The notes: generated by a model not told the origin, from the letters alone. Positions 1 to 12,475 are shown, counted from the stretch's first letter. The stretch: DNA of 64,000 bases from Streptomyces sp. NBC_01549 (GCF_026339955.1 NZ_JAPEPW010000002.1:124001-188000), one strand, 5' to 3'. Program-made: numbers and translations.

Positions 1-710
1 CAGTCGACCGGGACCTCATGAATACGCAGTCCGTTGTGCTCGGCGACCAGGAGCAGTTCGGTGTCGAAAAACCATGCGTCGTCCCGGGTCACCTTCAGCA
101 GCGGCCGGAGTACCTCCGTACGGGCCGCCTTGAATCCGCACTGGGCGTCGGTGAAGCGGACTCCGTGGGTGAGCCGGATGATGCCGTTGTAGCAGCGGGA
201 GATGAACTCGCGGCGCGGCCCGCGCACCGTGCGTGCGCCGGGAGCCAGCCGGGAGCCGATCGCGAGGTCCGAGTGGCCGCTGGCCAGGGGCGCGATCAGC
301 GGGAGCAGTCCGTCGAGGCCGGTGGAGAGGTCCACGTCCATGTACGCCACGATGTCCGCGTCGCTGGCGCCCCAGACGGTGCGCAGCGCGAGTCCGCGGC
401 CCTTGCGGTCCAGGTGGACGACGCCGACACCGGGCAGCTCGTCCGCGAGGCGGCGGGCGGTGGCGAGGGTTTCGTCGGTGCTGGCGTTGTCGGCGACGGT
501 GATCCGCCAGGGGAAGGGGAAGTCCTGGGACAGGCGGGCGTGGAGCGTGCGCAGGCAGCCGGGCAGTGCTCGCTCCTCGTTGTAGACCGGAACGACGATG
601 TCCACCGTCGCGGTACCGGCGTGCGGGAGAAGCGAACGTTCGACGGGCTGGAAGGGGGCGGGACGCTCCACGCGGGCGTCGAGTTCGGTGAGGTGGGGGG
701 TGGGAGTCAT
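1..710 (-). CDS. Family 2 glycosyltransferase, 3' end beyond window
   Basis: The reading frame is open from the ATG at 710 to the window edge, about 236 codons, so the C-terminus is missing. It begins MTPTPHLTELDARVERPAPF. It carries GT-A fold landmarks: DIVVPVYNEE, ADNASTDETL, a DxD metal site in MDVDLSTGLDGL, and GSRLAPGA. This is the pattern of membrane-linked polyprenyl-phosphate sugar transferases, which move a sugar from a nucleotide donor to a lipid phosphate or a glycan. The acceptor cannot be read from sequence. An in-frame ATG at 725 is also possible, but TGAGG sits five bases before the ATG at 710. The gene has no clear link to the degradative genes next to it. Confidence 0.85.
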   Translation of the reverse strand, partial: MTPTPHLTELDARVERPAPFQPVERSLLPHAGTATVDIVVPVYNEERALPGCLRTLHARLSQDFPFPWRITVADNASTDETLATARRLADELPGVGVVHLDRKGRGLALRTVWGASDADIVAYMDVDLSTGLDGLLPLIAPLASGHSDLAIGSRLAPGARTVRGPRREFISRCYNGIIRLTHGVRFTDAQCGFKAARTEVLRPLLKVTRDDAWFFDTELLLVAEHNGLRIHEVPVD

Positions 711-1419
711 GGCTTCCTCAGGCATGAGGGGACGGCAGACTGCGGCTGACAGGTCCTGGTCCAGGGCCGCGGGCCTCACTGTCGCCCTCTCGCCTGTGGG
801 AGCCGGGGGAGAATACCGAAAACTGACGGAGAGTCAGATCATTGGCCGATCCTGGGCGAACACCTCGGAACTGCTCATCGACGTCGCCGTCGACGAGGCG
901 GTTCGGCTTATCATCAGGCCGCGTGGTCACGGTGTTTCCCGCGAAGTGGCGCAGGGCCGTTTCAGCCGTCACTTCACGGGCCCGGCGCCCCACCTCGACA
1001 GCAGGAGACGTCCTCCAGCCGGTGGCGCTCACCCGTCTCGGCGCAGGCGAGAGTGCCAGGGGTCAGTGACGGATCGGCGCCGGCACGGTCCGGCTCATGC
1101 GCGCCTCGATCGTGCAGGCGGATGCGGAGGGCGCTGAAGCGCACCTGAAGCGTGTGTCCCCGCCGGGGTGCGTACGCAGGGCTGGACCGCCAGCACGCCG
1201 AGGTTCCGGGCCAGGCCGGCCATGCGCGCCTCGGACGAGCGGAGTGGATCCGTCGACATCGGCCCCCGATCAAGATCCGGACCATTCCCGGGCCGACAAG
1301 CCGCTCCCCGCTTCGGTTGAGACTGTTTCCGCTGTCGCCTGCGGGCATGGGCGTTCGCGGTAGCGGAAAGCGCGACAGGGCGCCTGCGCGGTTCCGGGTT
1401 GGCGTGCGTCGAGGTCTGC
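711..1419. other. Non-coding stretch, no gene seen
   Basis: About 710 bases between the glycosyltransferase start and the terminator of the esterase gene. Open frames here have no recognisable motifs and overlap each other on both strands. The glycosyltransferase promoter should lie at the left end. No repeat or RNA gene was recognised. Confidence 0.5.
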
Positions 1420-1457
1420 GGGGCCAGGCCCGCACGGTGCCGTGCGGGCCTGGCCCC
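1420..1457 (-). terminator. Hairpin terminator of the CE1-type esterase gene
   Basis: GGGGCCAGGCCCGCACGG at 1420-1437 is the exact reverse complement of 1440-1457, with two bases between. It lies seven bases beyond the esterase stop codon, the position of an intrinsic terminator. There is no T run, as is usual in Streptomyces. Confidence 0.85.
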
Positions 1458-1463
1458 GGTGTG

Positions 1464-2798
1464 TCAGTTCTGCAGGCTCCAGTGCTGGTTCGCACCGCCC
1501 GTGCAACTCCATAGCTGGACTTTCGTCCCGTTGGCGGTCCCCTGGCCGCTGGCGTCCAGGCAGAGCCCCGACTGTGCTGCTTTGATCGTGCCGTCGGGAT
1601 TGACGTTCCATTGCTGATCTGCCTGCCCGCTGCAGTCCCAGATCGCCGCCGGGGTGCCGTTGCCCGCTGTCTGGCCGACGCCCAGGCACTTGTTGCCGTA
1701 GACAACGAGCTGCTTTCCGGCGGTGTAGGTCAACCGTTGGTTGGAGCCGCCGTTGCAGTCCCACAGTTGTGCCTGCGTGCCGTTGGTCGCGGTGAAGTTG
1801 TTGATGTCGAGGCAGCGCCCCGACTGCTGGCCGACGATCTCCTGGTTGCCGGACGTCGGTGGCGAATTCGAGCCGAACTGTGTGAAGAACTGCCACACCG
1901 CTGCCGAAGTCCAGGTGCGCCAGCCGTCACCGGTGGAGCCGTCGATGGGACCGGGATCGTGGCCCGCTCCGTCGAACGCGGCCCAGACGACGGGGTATCC
2001 GGATCTGCATCCGGAGTAGGTGGTGATGATGTGCGTCAGGCTTCCGTTGGCCGGCTCGGGCGGGTTCTGCGGGGTGCAGCCGTTCGCCCGGACGAACGTG
2101 TCGCGCAGTTCCCGTCCCGATGAGATGGGCAGCACGTTGTCCCTCAGGCCGTGCAGACCCATGTAGGCGATGGGCTGAGTCCCGCCGTTGCACCCGCTGA
2201 GGTTCGCGCCGGAGTAGACCGCGACCGCACGGAAGACGGTCGCTCGTGAGCAGGCGAGGGCGTACGACATCGCGCCGCCGTAGCTGAAGCCGACGGAGAA
2301 CAACTGGGTGGTGTCGACGCACAGACCCGCTTCGAGCTGGCTGACCATGGCGTCGACGAAGGCCACGTCCTGGCCGCCGGGGTTGGCCCAGCCGTTGCCG
2401 TTGCCCTGAGGGGCGACGAAGATCGTGCTGTTGTTCGCGTTGTCCGCCAGGCGCCGCAGGCCGTAGTAGGACCAGTTGTACCCGTCCGTACCGCCCGAGT
2501 CGACGTCGTTGGCCGTGCCGCCCCGCCAGTGGAAACCGAAGATCAGCCGATAGGGATGGTTGTTGTCGTAGCCGGCGGGGACCCGCAGTATGTAGCTGCG
2601 GGTCTGGCCGCCGCTCTGAATCGTGTGTGTGCCACTCGTCAGCGTGGGGGCCTTGCCGCAGCCGGCGGTCGGACTGAGGGCGCCAGTGGTCGTGGCCGCG
2701 GTGGGCGCGCCGAGGCCGCTGCTGAACGAGGTGCCCGCAGCCGTCAGAACGAGAAGTAGCGCGGCCACGATGGACAATAAGAGCGGTTTGCATTGCAT
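1464..2798 (-). CDS. Secreted CE1-type esterase (feruloyl/acetylxylan esterase-like) with CBM13
   Basis: A 444-residue secreted alpha/beta hydrolase of the PHB-depolymerase/feruloyl esterase type, likely removing ferulate or acetyl groups from arabinoxylan. A signal peptide starts MQCKPLLLSIVAALLLVL. The nucleophile serine is near residue 172 in GFSYGG; Asp in GLRDNVLP near 220 and His in GAGHDPGP near 280 complete a triad. Residues from about 322 to the end form a ricin-type CBM13 with three repeats, each ending in a QxW-like motif. The start at 2798 has AAGGA five bases upstream; a frame extension of 26 residues is less likely because it precedes the signal peptide. It is the last gene of the left CAZyme run. 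The choice between ferulate and acetyl esters is uncertain. Confidence 0.85.
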   Translation of the reverse strand: MQCKPLLLSIVAALLLVLTAAGTSFSSGLGAPTAATTTGALSPTAGCGKAPTLTSGTHTIQSGGQTRSYILRVPAGYDNNHPYRLIFGFHWRGGTANDVDSGGTDGYNWSYYGLRRLADNANNSTIFVAPQGNGNGWANPGGQDVAFVDAMVSQLEAGLCVDTTQLFSVGFSYGGAMSYALACSRATVFRAVAVYSGANLSGCNGGTQPIAYMGLHGLRDNVLPISSGRELRDTFVRANGCTPQNPPEPANGSLTHIITTYSGCRSGYPVVWAAFDGAGHDPGPIDGSTGDGWRTWTSAAVWQFFTQFGSNSPPTSGNQEIVGQQSGRCLDINNFTATNGTQAQLWDCNGGSNQRLTYTAGKQLVVYGNKCLGVGQTAGNGTPAAIWDCSGQADQQWNVNPDGTIKAAQSGLCLDASGQGTANGTKVQLWSCTGGANQHWSLQN

Positions 2799-2900
2799 AC
2801 ATTCCTTCTTCCGTATCGAGGTATGAGCAGGGAGCGCCGGTCGGTTGGGGACGGGTGCTGTGTGCGGCGGTGACACCGCGACGAATAAGGCTCGGGCGGC

Positions 2901-4883
2901 TCAGACGGCGGTGATGGTCCATTCGTTGTTGGTGCTTGAGTTCGGTGTCCACATCACCGTGGTCGAGCCGGACGTGGTGCTGCCGCTGCCGTCGAGGGCG
3001 GTGCCGGTACCGCGATTGACGATCTGGTAGCGGTTGCCACCGAGGCTGTTGAGCGACCACTGCTGGTTGTTGCCGCCGTTCCATGCCGCCTGCCGGGCAG
3101 GAGCGCCGTTGTCGGCATTGCCCCAGCTGTCGGCGGCCATGCCGTTGGTGCGGTTCATGATGCGGGAGTAGCCGTTGCCGAGGTCGATCAGCTGCCACTG
3201 CAGGTTGCTGCTCCCGTCGGAGTTCCACTGCTTGAGGTTGGAGCCGGAGGCGACGTTGCCCCCGCTGTCCAGCACCAGTCCGCTGGTCACGTTGGCGATC
3301 TTGACCCAGGTGGTGGAGCCGCCCGGCGCGCTCAGGACGGGGATCTCACCCGAGAAAGTGAGCTTGACCGTGTACGCCAGGGCGTTGAACGGCGGGTTGG
3401 ACGAGGGCATGGTGAGGTGCAGGCCGGAAGCATCCTGGGTCGGTGCGGGCAGGTCGATGTAGGTGCCGGCGGTGTTGTTCAGCAGTTTGGCGCCCGTCAG
3501 GCTGCTGAGGTTGATCTGACTCGAGTTCAGCGTCGTGATGGTCATGGTGCCGCCCTGCCAGCCCAGCGCGGTGGCGTAGAGGACCTTGTTGTCCCGGCTG
3601 CGGGTGAACCGGACGTCCTGCGGTTTGCCGGCCACCGGTCCGCTGAACGAGCCTCCGCCCATTTTGGTGGGGCCTTCGCCGTAACTGGCCCAGGAGCGGG
3701 TGGCGTAGACCGCCTCTCCGAAGCGGCCGAGCCAGTCGCCCATGGCGAGCAGGATGGACTGCTGCCCGGCGGGGATGGTGCCGTCGGCCATCGGGGCGAT
3801 GTTCAGCAGCATGCTGCCGCCCTTGCTGACCCGGTCGATCAGCGAGTGGAGCAGGGCCTGCGTCGAGTAGTAGCCGATGCCCACCGTGTAGCACCAGCTG
3901 GAGGAGGAGATGCTGTCGTCGGTCAGCCAGTAGGGGCTGAGCAGCCCTGCCGGACCGCCGCGCTCGAAGTCGTAGACCTCACCCTTGTTGTCGAGGCCGT
4001 CCTTGTAGGTCGCGACCACGTCCTTGTTCCACGAGACCGCCTGGTTGTAGTAGTGCGCGAGGAACTGCAGGCGGTAGGACTCCTGCACCAGGCCCAGGTC
4101 GAAGTCCTGCCAGACCAGGTCCGGCTGGTAGCCGTCGATGACCTCGATCAGCTTGTCGTACCAGAGCTTGTTCTCCGCGGCCGAGCCCTGCTGGCCGAAG
4201 AGGAGGCGCAGCGTCGGGTCCGACTGGTTCGGCACGTGGTCGTAGAAGCCGTTGAAGTGATAGGCGTGGTGCAGCGAGGCCATGAACTTCAGCCCCTGCC
4301 CGCGGATGGCCTGCGCGTGAAGCCCAACGAGGTCGAGTCTGGGGCCGTGCTGGACCGAGTTCCACGGGTTGGAGTGGCTGTTCCACATGGAGAAGCCGTC
4401 GTGGTGCTCGGCGACCGGGCCGGCGAACTTGGCGCCCGCGGCCTTGAACAGCTGCGCCCAGGCGTCCGGATCCCACTTGCCGCCCTGGGAGGCGAGTTTC
4501 GGGGCGAACTGCACGTAGTTGCCGGCCTTGTCGCGGGCACCGTCGATGAAGTTGTTGTACGGCCATACCGAAGGGTCGCCGTAGGTGGCGATGTGGTGCC
4601 GGTTCTCGACCGAGCCGCCGATGTACATGTTGCGCGGATACCACTCGTTCCCGAACGCGGGAACGCTGAAGACGCCCCAGTGGTAGTAGATGCCGAACTT
4701 GGCGTCCTGGAACCAGTCCGGGGCCGGGGGATGCTGGTCCACGGAGGACCAGCTCGCGGTGTAGCTTCCGGGGCCGTCGGTGGCGGCGGCCTCGGGGGCG
4801 AACCGAAGCAAGCCGAAGGCCGTGGCAGCGCCGGCCGCCGCCAGCAGTCGGCGCCGGCTGAGCGGCAGGGAAGAGGAGGACAT
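2901..4883 (-). CDS. Secreted GH29 alpha-L-fucosidase with C-terminal CBM13
   Basis: A 660-residue exo-alpha-L-fucosidase releasing L-fucose from cell wall side chains. The N-terminus MSSSSLPLSRRRLLAAAG looks like a twin-arginine export signal. The GH29 core covers about residues 45-500, with HHDGF at 160-164 and VWQDFD, where Asp260 is the likely nucleophile. Residues 525-660 are a CBM13. An Ig-like C-terminal domain of the catalytic part precedes the lectin. It is a close paralogue of the gene at 44720, which sits beside the L-fucose operon; that gene has an extra domain. GAGAGG lies upstream of the ATG. It lies 67 bases downstream of the GH59 gene and is probably cotranscribed. Confidence 0.93.
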   Translation of the reverse strand: MSSSSLPLSRRRLLAAAGAATAFGLLRFAPEAAATDGPGSYTASWSSVDQHPPAPDWFQDAKFGIYYHWGVFSVPAFGNEWYPRNMYIGGSVENRHHIATYGDPSVWPYNNFIDGARDKAGNYVQFAPKLASQGGKWDPDAWAQLFKAAGAKFAGPVAEHHDGFSMWNSHSNPWNSVQHGPRLDLVGLHAQAIRGQGLKFMASLHHAYHFNGFYDHVPNQSDPTLRLLFGQQGSAAENKLWYDKLIEVIDGYQPDLVWQDFDLGLVQESYRLQFLAHYYNQAVSWNKDVVATYKDGLDNKGEVYDFERGGPAGLLSPYWLTDDSISSSSWCYTVGIGYYSTQALLHSLIDRVSKGGSMLLNIAPMADGTIPAGQQSILLAMGDWLGRFGEAVYATRSWASYGEGPTKMGGGSFSGPVAGKPQDVRFTRSRDNKVLYATALGWQGGTMTITTLNSSQINLSSLTGAKLLNNTAGTYIDLPAPTQDASGLHLTMPSSNPPFNALAYTVKLTFSGEIPVLSAPGGSTTWVKIANVTSGLVLDSGGNVASGSNLKQWNSDGSSNLQWQLIDLGNGYSRIMNRTNGMAADSWGNADNGAPARQAAWNGGNNQQWSLNSLGGNRYQIVNRGTGTALDGSGSTTSGSTTVMWTPNSSTNNEWTITAV

Positions 4884-4950
4884 GTGTGGGCCTCTCGGGG
4901 GAATTGACGGAAGTGATGCGGGCGTCGGTGATCGTCAGCCGGTCACCGGA

Positions 4951-7608
<2,658 letters not shown>

Positions 7609-7616
7609 TTACGGAG

Positions 7617-9146
7617 TCAGTTCAGCGACCACTGCTGGTTGGATCCGCCGTTGCAGGTCCACAGCTCCACTGGGGTGCCGTTCGCGGTGGCGGCGCCGGT
7701 CACGTCCAGGCACAGGCCGGACTGGGCGCTGGTGATGGTGCCGTTGGCGTTGACGTTCCACTGCTGGTTGGTCTGGCCGTTGCAGGTCCAGGTGATGACT
7801 TTGGTGCCGGGGCTGGTGCCCTTGTTGGAGGCGTCCAGGCACAGCTGGCTGCTGCCGGAGTACACGGTGAGCTGGTTCGAGGCGGTCCGGGACCAGGTCT
7901 GGTTCGCCGCGCCGCTGCAGTCCCGGATCTGCGTCTGCGTACCCGGCGCTGTGGACCCGCCCGGCACCTCCAGACACCTGCCCGCACCCACCGCATGCAG
8001 CGCGGTCGCCGTGCCACCACCGCCTCCCACCCCGTAGCCGGCCGCGGTGATGCCGGCCTGCACGGCGTTCTCGGTGGCGTCGGAGGGGTAGCCCGCCGTC
8101 ATCGCGCCTTCGAAGAACTCGCCCACGCCATTGGGACTGTTGTCGCCCCCGGTGCCGAGCAGGACCGAGCCGTCGACCTTCATCGGTGAGTAGCCGTTCG
8201 GCAAAGGGCCGGAGAAGGTGGTGGTCAGGCCGCCGCTCGCGCCGTTGCCGTATTTGAGAGTGAAGTTGCTGGTGCCGTTGTTCTTCAACCACGCGCTGAC
8301 GAAGGGGTAGTGCACGCCGACGTTGCCAGGGTCCTTGTTGGAGCCGGTGTTGGTGTGGAACATGCCGTTCTCCAGATCGGCCTCGACCCACGGGCCGCTG
8401 CCGGTGCATCCGCCGAACCAGCAGGCGGTGCCCCAGTAGATGGCGTTCATGGTGGCGTTGCCGGTGTCGGTGTGGGAGTTCTCACCGCTGCCGTAGTCGA
8501 AGCAGCACCACTGGTTCGTGTAGTTCGACGACGTCACCATGTAAATGCCTTCGGGCTGGGATCCGGTGGGCACGCCGCTCGCGTGGTCGAGCCGGTAGCC
8601 GACGCCGGGGGTGACCTTGACCCCGAAGACCTGGTGGCCGGCCGCGGTCACCGGCAGGGCCATGGCGTCCGCTCCGATGTCGGATCCACCTGGTCCAGGT
8701 CCCTTCCAGTAGCCGCCCCAGGACATCGGCAGGTCGTTGTGCTTGGCGGTCTGGTCGTAGATCTTCGTGATCGTGCACGACGTGCCCGAGCAGAACGACA
8801 CCTGGGACGCGGCGTCCGCGTATCCGCCGGCGCTGAGCACCTCGATGTCGCGGTAGCTGTGATCGGAGGACCGCTGAATCTGGTACAGCGGCCCGTTGTA
8901 CGACGCGAAAAGCGCCCTGGTGGTGGCGTGCGCCGTCACACACGGCGTACCGCCCGCGGCATAGAGGTCACACGGAAACGACGTGTCCGCCACGCGGTGG
9001 GCCGCCGGATGGACGACGGCGGCCGTACCGGCCCGCGAGGATGTGGCGAACGCCGGTGCGCCGAACGCGGCCACGGCCATCGCCAGGGCAAAAAAGAGCA
9101 CGGCCTCCCATCGCCTTCGTCGGCGATCGCTGGCTGGTTCGAGCAT
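7617..9146 (-). CDS. Secreted GH54 alpha-L-arabinofuranosidase with C-terminal CBM13 (copy 1)
   Basis: A 509-residue enzyme that removes arabinofuranosyl side groups from arabinoxylan or arabinan. The signal peptide is preceded by the basic run DRRRRRWEAVLFFALAM. The GH54 domain covers about 57-371, opening with PCDLYAAGGTPCV and holding the CCFDYG disulphide motif. Glu259 in ADLENG and Asp335 in GTGGDN match the nucleophile and acid/base known for fungal AbfB. A CBM13 replaces the CBM42 of fungal GH54 enzymes at about 382-509. The ATG at 9146 has GAGGAGGT eight bases upstream; an open frame extends 77 codons further but lacks a signal peptide start. Confidence 0.92.
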   Translation of the reverse strand: MLEPASDRRRRRWEAVLFFALAMAVAAFGAPAFATSSRAGTAAVVHPAAHRVADTSFPCDLYAAGGTPCVTAHATTRALFASYNGPLYQIQRSSDHSYRDIEVLSAGGYADAASQVSFCSGTSCTITKIYDQTAKHNDLPMSWGGYWKGPGPGGSDIGADAMALPVTAAGHQVFGVKVTPGVGYRLDHASGVPTGSQPEGIYMVTSSNYTNQWCCFDYGSGENSHTDTGNATMNAIYWGTACWFGGCTGSGPWVEADLENGMFHTNTGSNKDPGNVGVHYPFVSAWLKNNGTSNFTLKYGNGASGGLTTTFSGPLPNGYSPMKVDGSVLLGTGGDNSPNGVGEFFEGAMTAGYPSDATENAVQAGITAAGYGVGGGGGTATALHAVGAGRCLEVPGGSTAPGTQTQIRDCSGAANQTWSRTASNQLTVYSGSSQLCLDASNKGTSPGTKVITWTCNGQTNQQWNVNANGTITSAQSGLCLDVTGAATANGTPVELWTCNGGSNQQWSLN

Positions 9147-9280
9147 GGAGACCTCCTCTGTGGCTGTGCACACGTGGTGGCGCCGAAGCAGCCTGGAGTC
9201 GATACGAAGGCGTCCGGCCGCCCGCGGCAGGCAGGCCCTGACGGCCCGGCCGGTACTCGGTGGAGGCGCGGACGGGGGGC

Positions 9281-10930
9281 TCATCCCAGCCTCCACCGCT
9301 GGCTGCTGCCGCCGTTGCAGGTCCACAGCTGGGCGAGGGTTCCGTCGGCGCCGGCCGCTCCGGTGACGTCCAGGCACAGGCCGGACTGGACGCCGGTGAT
9401 CGTGCCGTTAGAGTTCAGCGTCCACTGTTGGTTGGTCTGACCGTTGCACGACCAGATCTCCACCTTCGTCCCGGGGGTGGTCTGGTTGTTGTAGGCGTCC
9501 AGGCACATCTGGCCGCTGCCGGAGTAGACGGTGAGCTGGTTGGACGTGGAGTGCGTCCATATCTGGTTGGTCCCGCTGTTGCAGCTCCAGATCTGCACCT
9601 GGGTGCCGGCGGTCTTGGACGAGTTGGGTACGTCCAGGCACTTGCCCGCACCCACCGAGTGCAGCTCACCGGTCACACCGGTGCCGCCGCCGCTGGTGCC
9701 GCCCGCGACCCGGTACATCACCGTGGCGTGCGCCGGCACCGAGGCGCTGATCGTGCCCAAGGTGGTCGAGGCCGCCCCGGACCACAGGTCGGTCAGGGCA
9801 TAGCTGGACGCCCCGGTCTTCCCGATCGCGGCCGCGGTGGTGCTGATGGTCGCCGTCGAGCCCGTCTCGTTGAACAGCGCCACCGACACATCCCCGTTGG
9901 CCAGCGGCTTGGCCAGCACGTCCCGGCCTCCCGAGGACGACACCATGGTGCCCTGTTTGCCCAGGGGGTCCTGGTCGACCGCGATCACCCGGGAATTGGT
10001 CAGCGTGGACAAGGTGTCCGCACTGGCCGAGGGGATGTTGGTGCCCGCGATCAGTGGCGCGGCCATCTCCGCCCACAGGCTGAACTCGCTGCGGCTCTCG
10101 GTGGCCGTCATCGAGCCGTTGCCGACCTCCAGCATGTCGGGGTCGTTCCAGTGGCCGGAGCCGGCGTAGGAGGCGAGTCCCACGTTGCTGTGGAAGATCG
10201 ACAGCATGCTGGAGAAGTTCGCGCTGATGTCCCCGGTGGTGCGCCAGCTGTTGCCCACGCCCGCGCCCCAGGTCCACACGTTGTCCTGGCCCCAGTTGCA
10301 CAGGCTGTAAAGGATCGGTCGGCTGGTGGCCGCCAGGGCGTCCCGCATCGCGGTGTAGCGGGTCTGCGCCGGAACCCCGTTGTTGTTGCAGTTGTCGTAC
10401 TTCAGATAGTCCACACCCCACGACGCGAACGACTGTGCGTCCGTGGTCTCGTGCCCCAGGCTGCCCGGATACCCGGCACAGGTCGCGGTGCCCGCGTCCT
10501 CGTAGATCCCCAGCTTCAGCCCCAGCGAGTGCACGTAGTCCGCGGTGCCCTTGATGCCGTCGGGGAACTTGGCCGGATCCGGCACCAGGTGGCCGCCCGA
10601 ATCGCGGCTGTGGGTCATCCAGCAGTCGTCGATGTTGACGTACGAGTAGCCCGCCGCCTGCATGCCGTTGGTGTGCATCGCCTGCGCGGTGGACTTGATC
10701 AGCGACTCGGAGACGTTGCAGCCGTACGCGTTCCAGTCGTTGAAGCCCATCTGCGGGGTCAGCGCCAGCCCGTTGCCAAGCGCGGCGGCGGGCTGCGCCG
10801 TGCTCAGGGAAAGGAAGGGGGCGGCCGCGGTGAGCAGCACGGCCGAGAAGGTGAGCGCCAGGGTTCTGCTCAGGGACAGCAGCGTGGACAGCGGCCGAAG
10901 ACCCCTGGCTCTCGCAGTGGTCGTGGGCAT
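9281..10930 (-). CDS. Secreted GH27 alpha-galactosidase with CBM13
   Basis: A 549-residue secreted GH27 enzyme. Key motifs are MGFNDWNAYGCN near 61, NIDDCWM at 99-105, YLKYDNCNN with nucleophile Asp179, and HWNDPDML with the acid/base loop at 261-268. CBM13 occupies about 423-549. One GH27 member from S. avermitilis is a beta-L-arabinopyranosidase in which, as I recall, a sugar-binding Asp is replaced by Glu; here both Asp of NIDDCW are kept, favouring alpha-galactosidase. A Glu in GIYEDAGT, just downstream, leaves some doubt. It lies 42 bases after the GH54 gene upstream, so cotranscription is likely. Confidence 0.92.
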   Translation of the reverse strand: MPTTTARARGLRPLSTLLSLSRTLALTFSAVLLTAAAPFLSLSTAQPAAALGNGLALTPQMGFNDWNAYGCNVSESLIKSTAQAMHTNGMQAAGYSYVNIDDCWMTHSRDSGGHLVPDPAKFPDGIKGTADYVHSLGLKLGIYEDAGTATCAGYPGSLGHETTDAQSFASWGVDYLKYDNCNNNGVPAQTRYTAMRDALAATSRPILYSLCNWGQDNVWTWGAGVGNSWRTTGDISANFSSMLSIFHSNVGLASYAGSGHWNDPDMLEVGNGSMTATESRSEFSLWAEMAAPLIAGTNIPSASADTLSTLTNSRVIAVDQDPLGKQGTMVSSSGGRDVLAKPLANGDVSVALFNETGSTATISTTAAAIGKTGASSYALTDLWSGAASTTLGTISASVPAHATVMYRVAGGTSGGGTGVTGELHSVGAGKCLDVPNSSKTAGTQVQIWSCNSGTNQIWTHSTSNQLTVYSGSGQMCLDAYNNQTTPGTKVEIWSCNGQTNQQWTLNSNGTITGVQSGLCLDVTGAAGADGTLAQLWTCNGGSSQRWRLG

Positions 10931-10972
10931 AAGTCATCGACTCCTGGACCGAGTTGGGGAGCTGAGAGGAGT

Positions 10973-12475
10973 TCAGCGATAGCCGGCGGCGGTGACGTTG
11001 GCCTGCACCGCGTTGTCGGTCGCGTCGGAGGGGTAGCCGGCGACGATGGCTCCCTCGTAGAAGGTGCCGGCGCTCAGGTTGGCGCCGCCGCCGGGCTTGC
11101 AGCAGTCGCCGCCGCTACCCAGGACGATGGCCCCTTGCTTCTTCATGGGGCTGTATCCGCCGGGGAGCCCGCCGTCCCACAGGGTGGTCAGGCTGCCGGA
11201 TTGCGCGTTGCCACCCTTGAGGGCGAACCTCGACGTCCCGTTGTTCTTCAGCATCGCGGTGACGAACTTGCCGGGGAAGGCCCGCTGGTTGGTGTTCCAG
11301 GACTGACTGCCGCCGGAGTACAGGCCCCATTCGAGATCGGCCTGGACCCAGGGACCGCTTCCCGAGCAGCCGCCGAACCAGCACTCGGTGCCGAAGTTGA
11401 TCGCGTCCATCGCCCCGGCAGCGTCGGCCTTCCGTGTCGTCTCGCTGTTGCCATAGTCGAAGCAGCAGCCGCTGTTGACGTGGGTGCCGCTGGTCACCAT
11501 GTACGCCCCTTCGGGCGCGCTGCCGGTCGGCACGCCCGTCAGGTGACCGTCCCGCCAGTAGCTGTTCCCGGGATTGATGTACAGCGAGTACGCCTTGGTA
11601 CCCCCGGCGGTCAGCGACTCGGAGGTCGCCTTCGCGGGACTGCTCTGGCTCGATCCCGGGACCTGGGCCGATCCCTGGTACCACAGGTCGTTGCCGTGCC
11701 CGGACTGGTCGTAGACGACCGTGATCACGCACGAGGTGCCCGCGCAGAACGAGTCCTGCGCCGCCGCATTGGCGAAGCCGCCGGACGCCAGCACACCGAT
11801 GTTCCTGGTCGCGTTGTCCGAGGAGCGCCTGACCTGGTACAGGTTGCCGTTGTACGAACCGGAGAGCGCCCGCACGGTGCTGTGCGCGGCCACGCACGGC
11901 GTACCGCCCGTGGAGTAGATGTCGCACGGGCCCGATCCACCAGACGTGGGCGGAGTTGTCGACGTGGTCCACTTCTGGCTGCTCTGGCCGTTGCAGGTCC
12001 ACAGGATGACCGCGGTGCCGTTGGCCGTGCCCGCTCCGTTGACGTCCAGGCAGAATCCGGACGCCACACCGGTGACAGACCCGTCGGAGTTCTGTCGCCA
12101 CACCTGGGTCGGCCGCCCGTCGCACGACCGGATGACCACCGGGGCTCCGGGAGCCGTCCGGTTATCGTAGGCGTCCACGCACCGGGTGCCGTTCATCGCC
12201 CTCAGCTCGCCCCCCGATGTGAACTCGAACTCCTGATTGACCTGGTCGTTGCAGTCCCAGATCTCCAACGCCGTTCCCGGCGTGTCGACGTTGCCCTTGA
12301 CGTCCAGACATCGCCCCGACGCCGAGCTCACCAGGGGAGCCACAGGTGCCGATGCCGACCATGTCGGCGCGGTCGCCAGCAAGACGGTCAGCAGTGCCAT
12401 CACGCATATGGCGGCGGTTGCCGGTAAGCGTGGTCCATGAGCGGGGCTCCGGGGCGAAACGGATGAAGGCTGCAT
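10973..12475 (-). CDS. Secreted GH54 alpha-L-arabinofuranosidase with N-terminal CBM13 (copy 2)
   Basis: A 500-residue GH54 enzyme whose domain order is reversed relative to copies 1 and 3: signal peptide, CBM13 (about 41-168), a short Thr/Pro/Gly linker (TTPPTSGGSG), then GH54 from about 182 to the last residue. Catalytic motifs are kept as ADLEWG and GSGGDCC. The acid/base loop carries an insertion with two cysteines, so its geometry may differ. The start at 12475 has GAGGAA four bases upstream. Two ACATCCCATGT-like sites lie about 125 and 200 bases upstream, shared with the fucose operon promoter. It is the first gene of a probable transcription unit running left. Confidence 0.92.
   Translation of the reverse strand: MQPSSVSPRSPAHGPRLPATAAICVMALLTVLLATAPTWSASAPVAPLVSSASGRCLDVKGNVDTPGTALEIWDCNDQVNQEFEFTSGGELRAMNGTRCVDAYDNRTAPGAPVVIRSCDGRPTQVWRQNSDGSVTGVASGFCLDVNGAGTANGTAVILWTCNGQSSQKWTTSTTPPTSGGSGPCDIYSTGGTPCVAAHSTVRALSGSYNGNLYQVRRSSDNATRNIGVLASGGFANAAAQDSFCAGTSCVITVVYDQSGHGNDLWYQGSAQVPGSSQSSPAKATSESLTAGGTKAYSLYINPGNSYWRDGHLTGVPTGSAPEGAYMVTSGTHVNSGCCFDYGNSETTRKADAAGAMDAINFGTECWFGGCSGSGPWVQADLEWGLYSGGSQSWNTNQRAFPGKFVTAMLKNNGTSRFALKGGNAQSGSLTTLWDGGLPGGYSPMKKQGAIVLGSGGDCCKPGGGANLSAGTFYEGAIVAGYPSDATDNAVQANVTAAGYR

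Noticed and set aside
718-1032. 104-codon minus-strand open frame upstream of the glycosyltransferase
   Set aside because: It overlaps the glycosyltransferase start, has no recognisable motif and low-complexity Arg/Pro content typical of chance frames in GC-rich DNA.
3417-4907. 496-codon plus-strand frame opposite the GH29 gene
   Set aside because: It is the antisense shadow of a clear GH29 coding sequence; composition is Val/Gly/Arg repeats without motifs.
9260-12427. 1055-codon plus-strand frame opposite GH27 and GH54 genes
   Set aside because: Long antisense frames are common opposite GC-rich genes; both minus-strand genes have full catalytic motifs, this one none.
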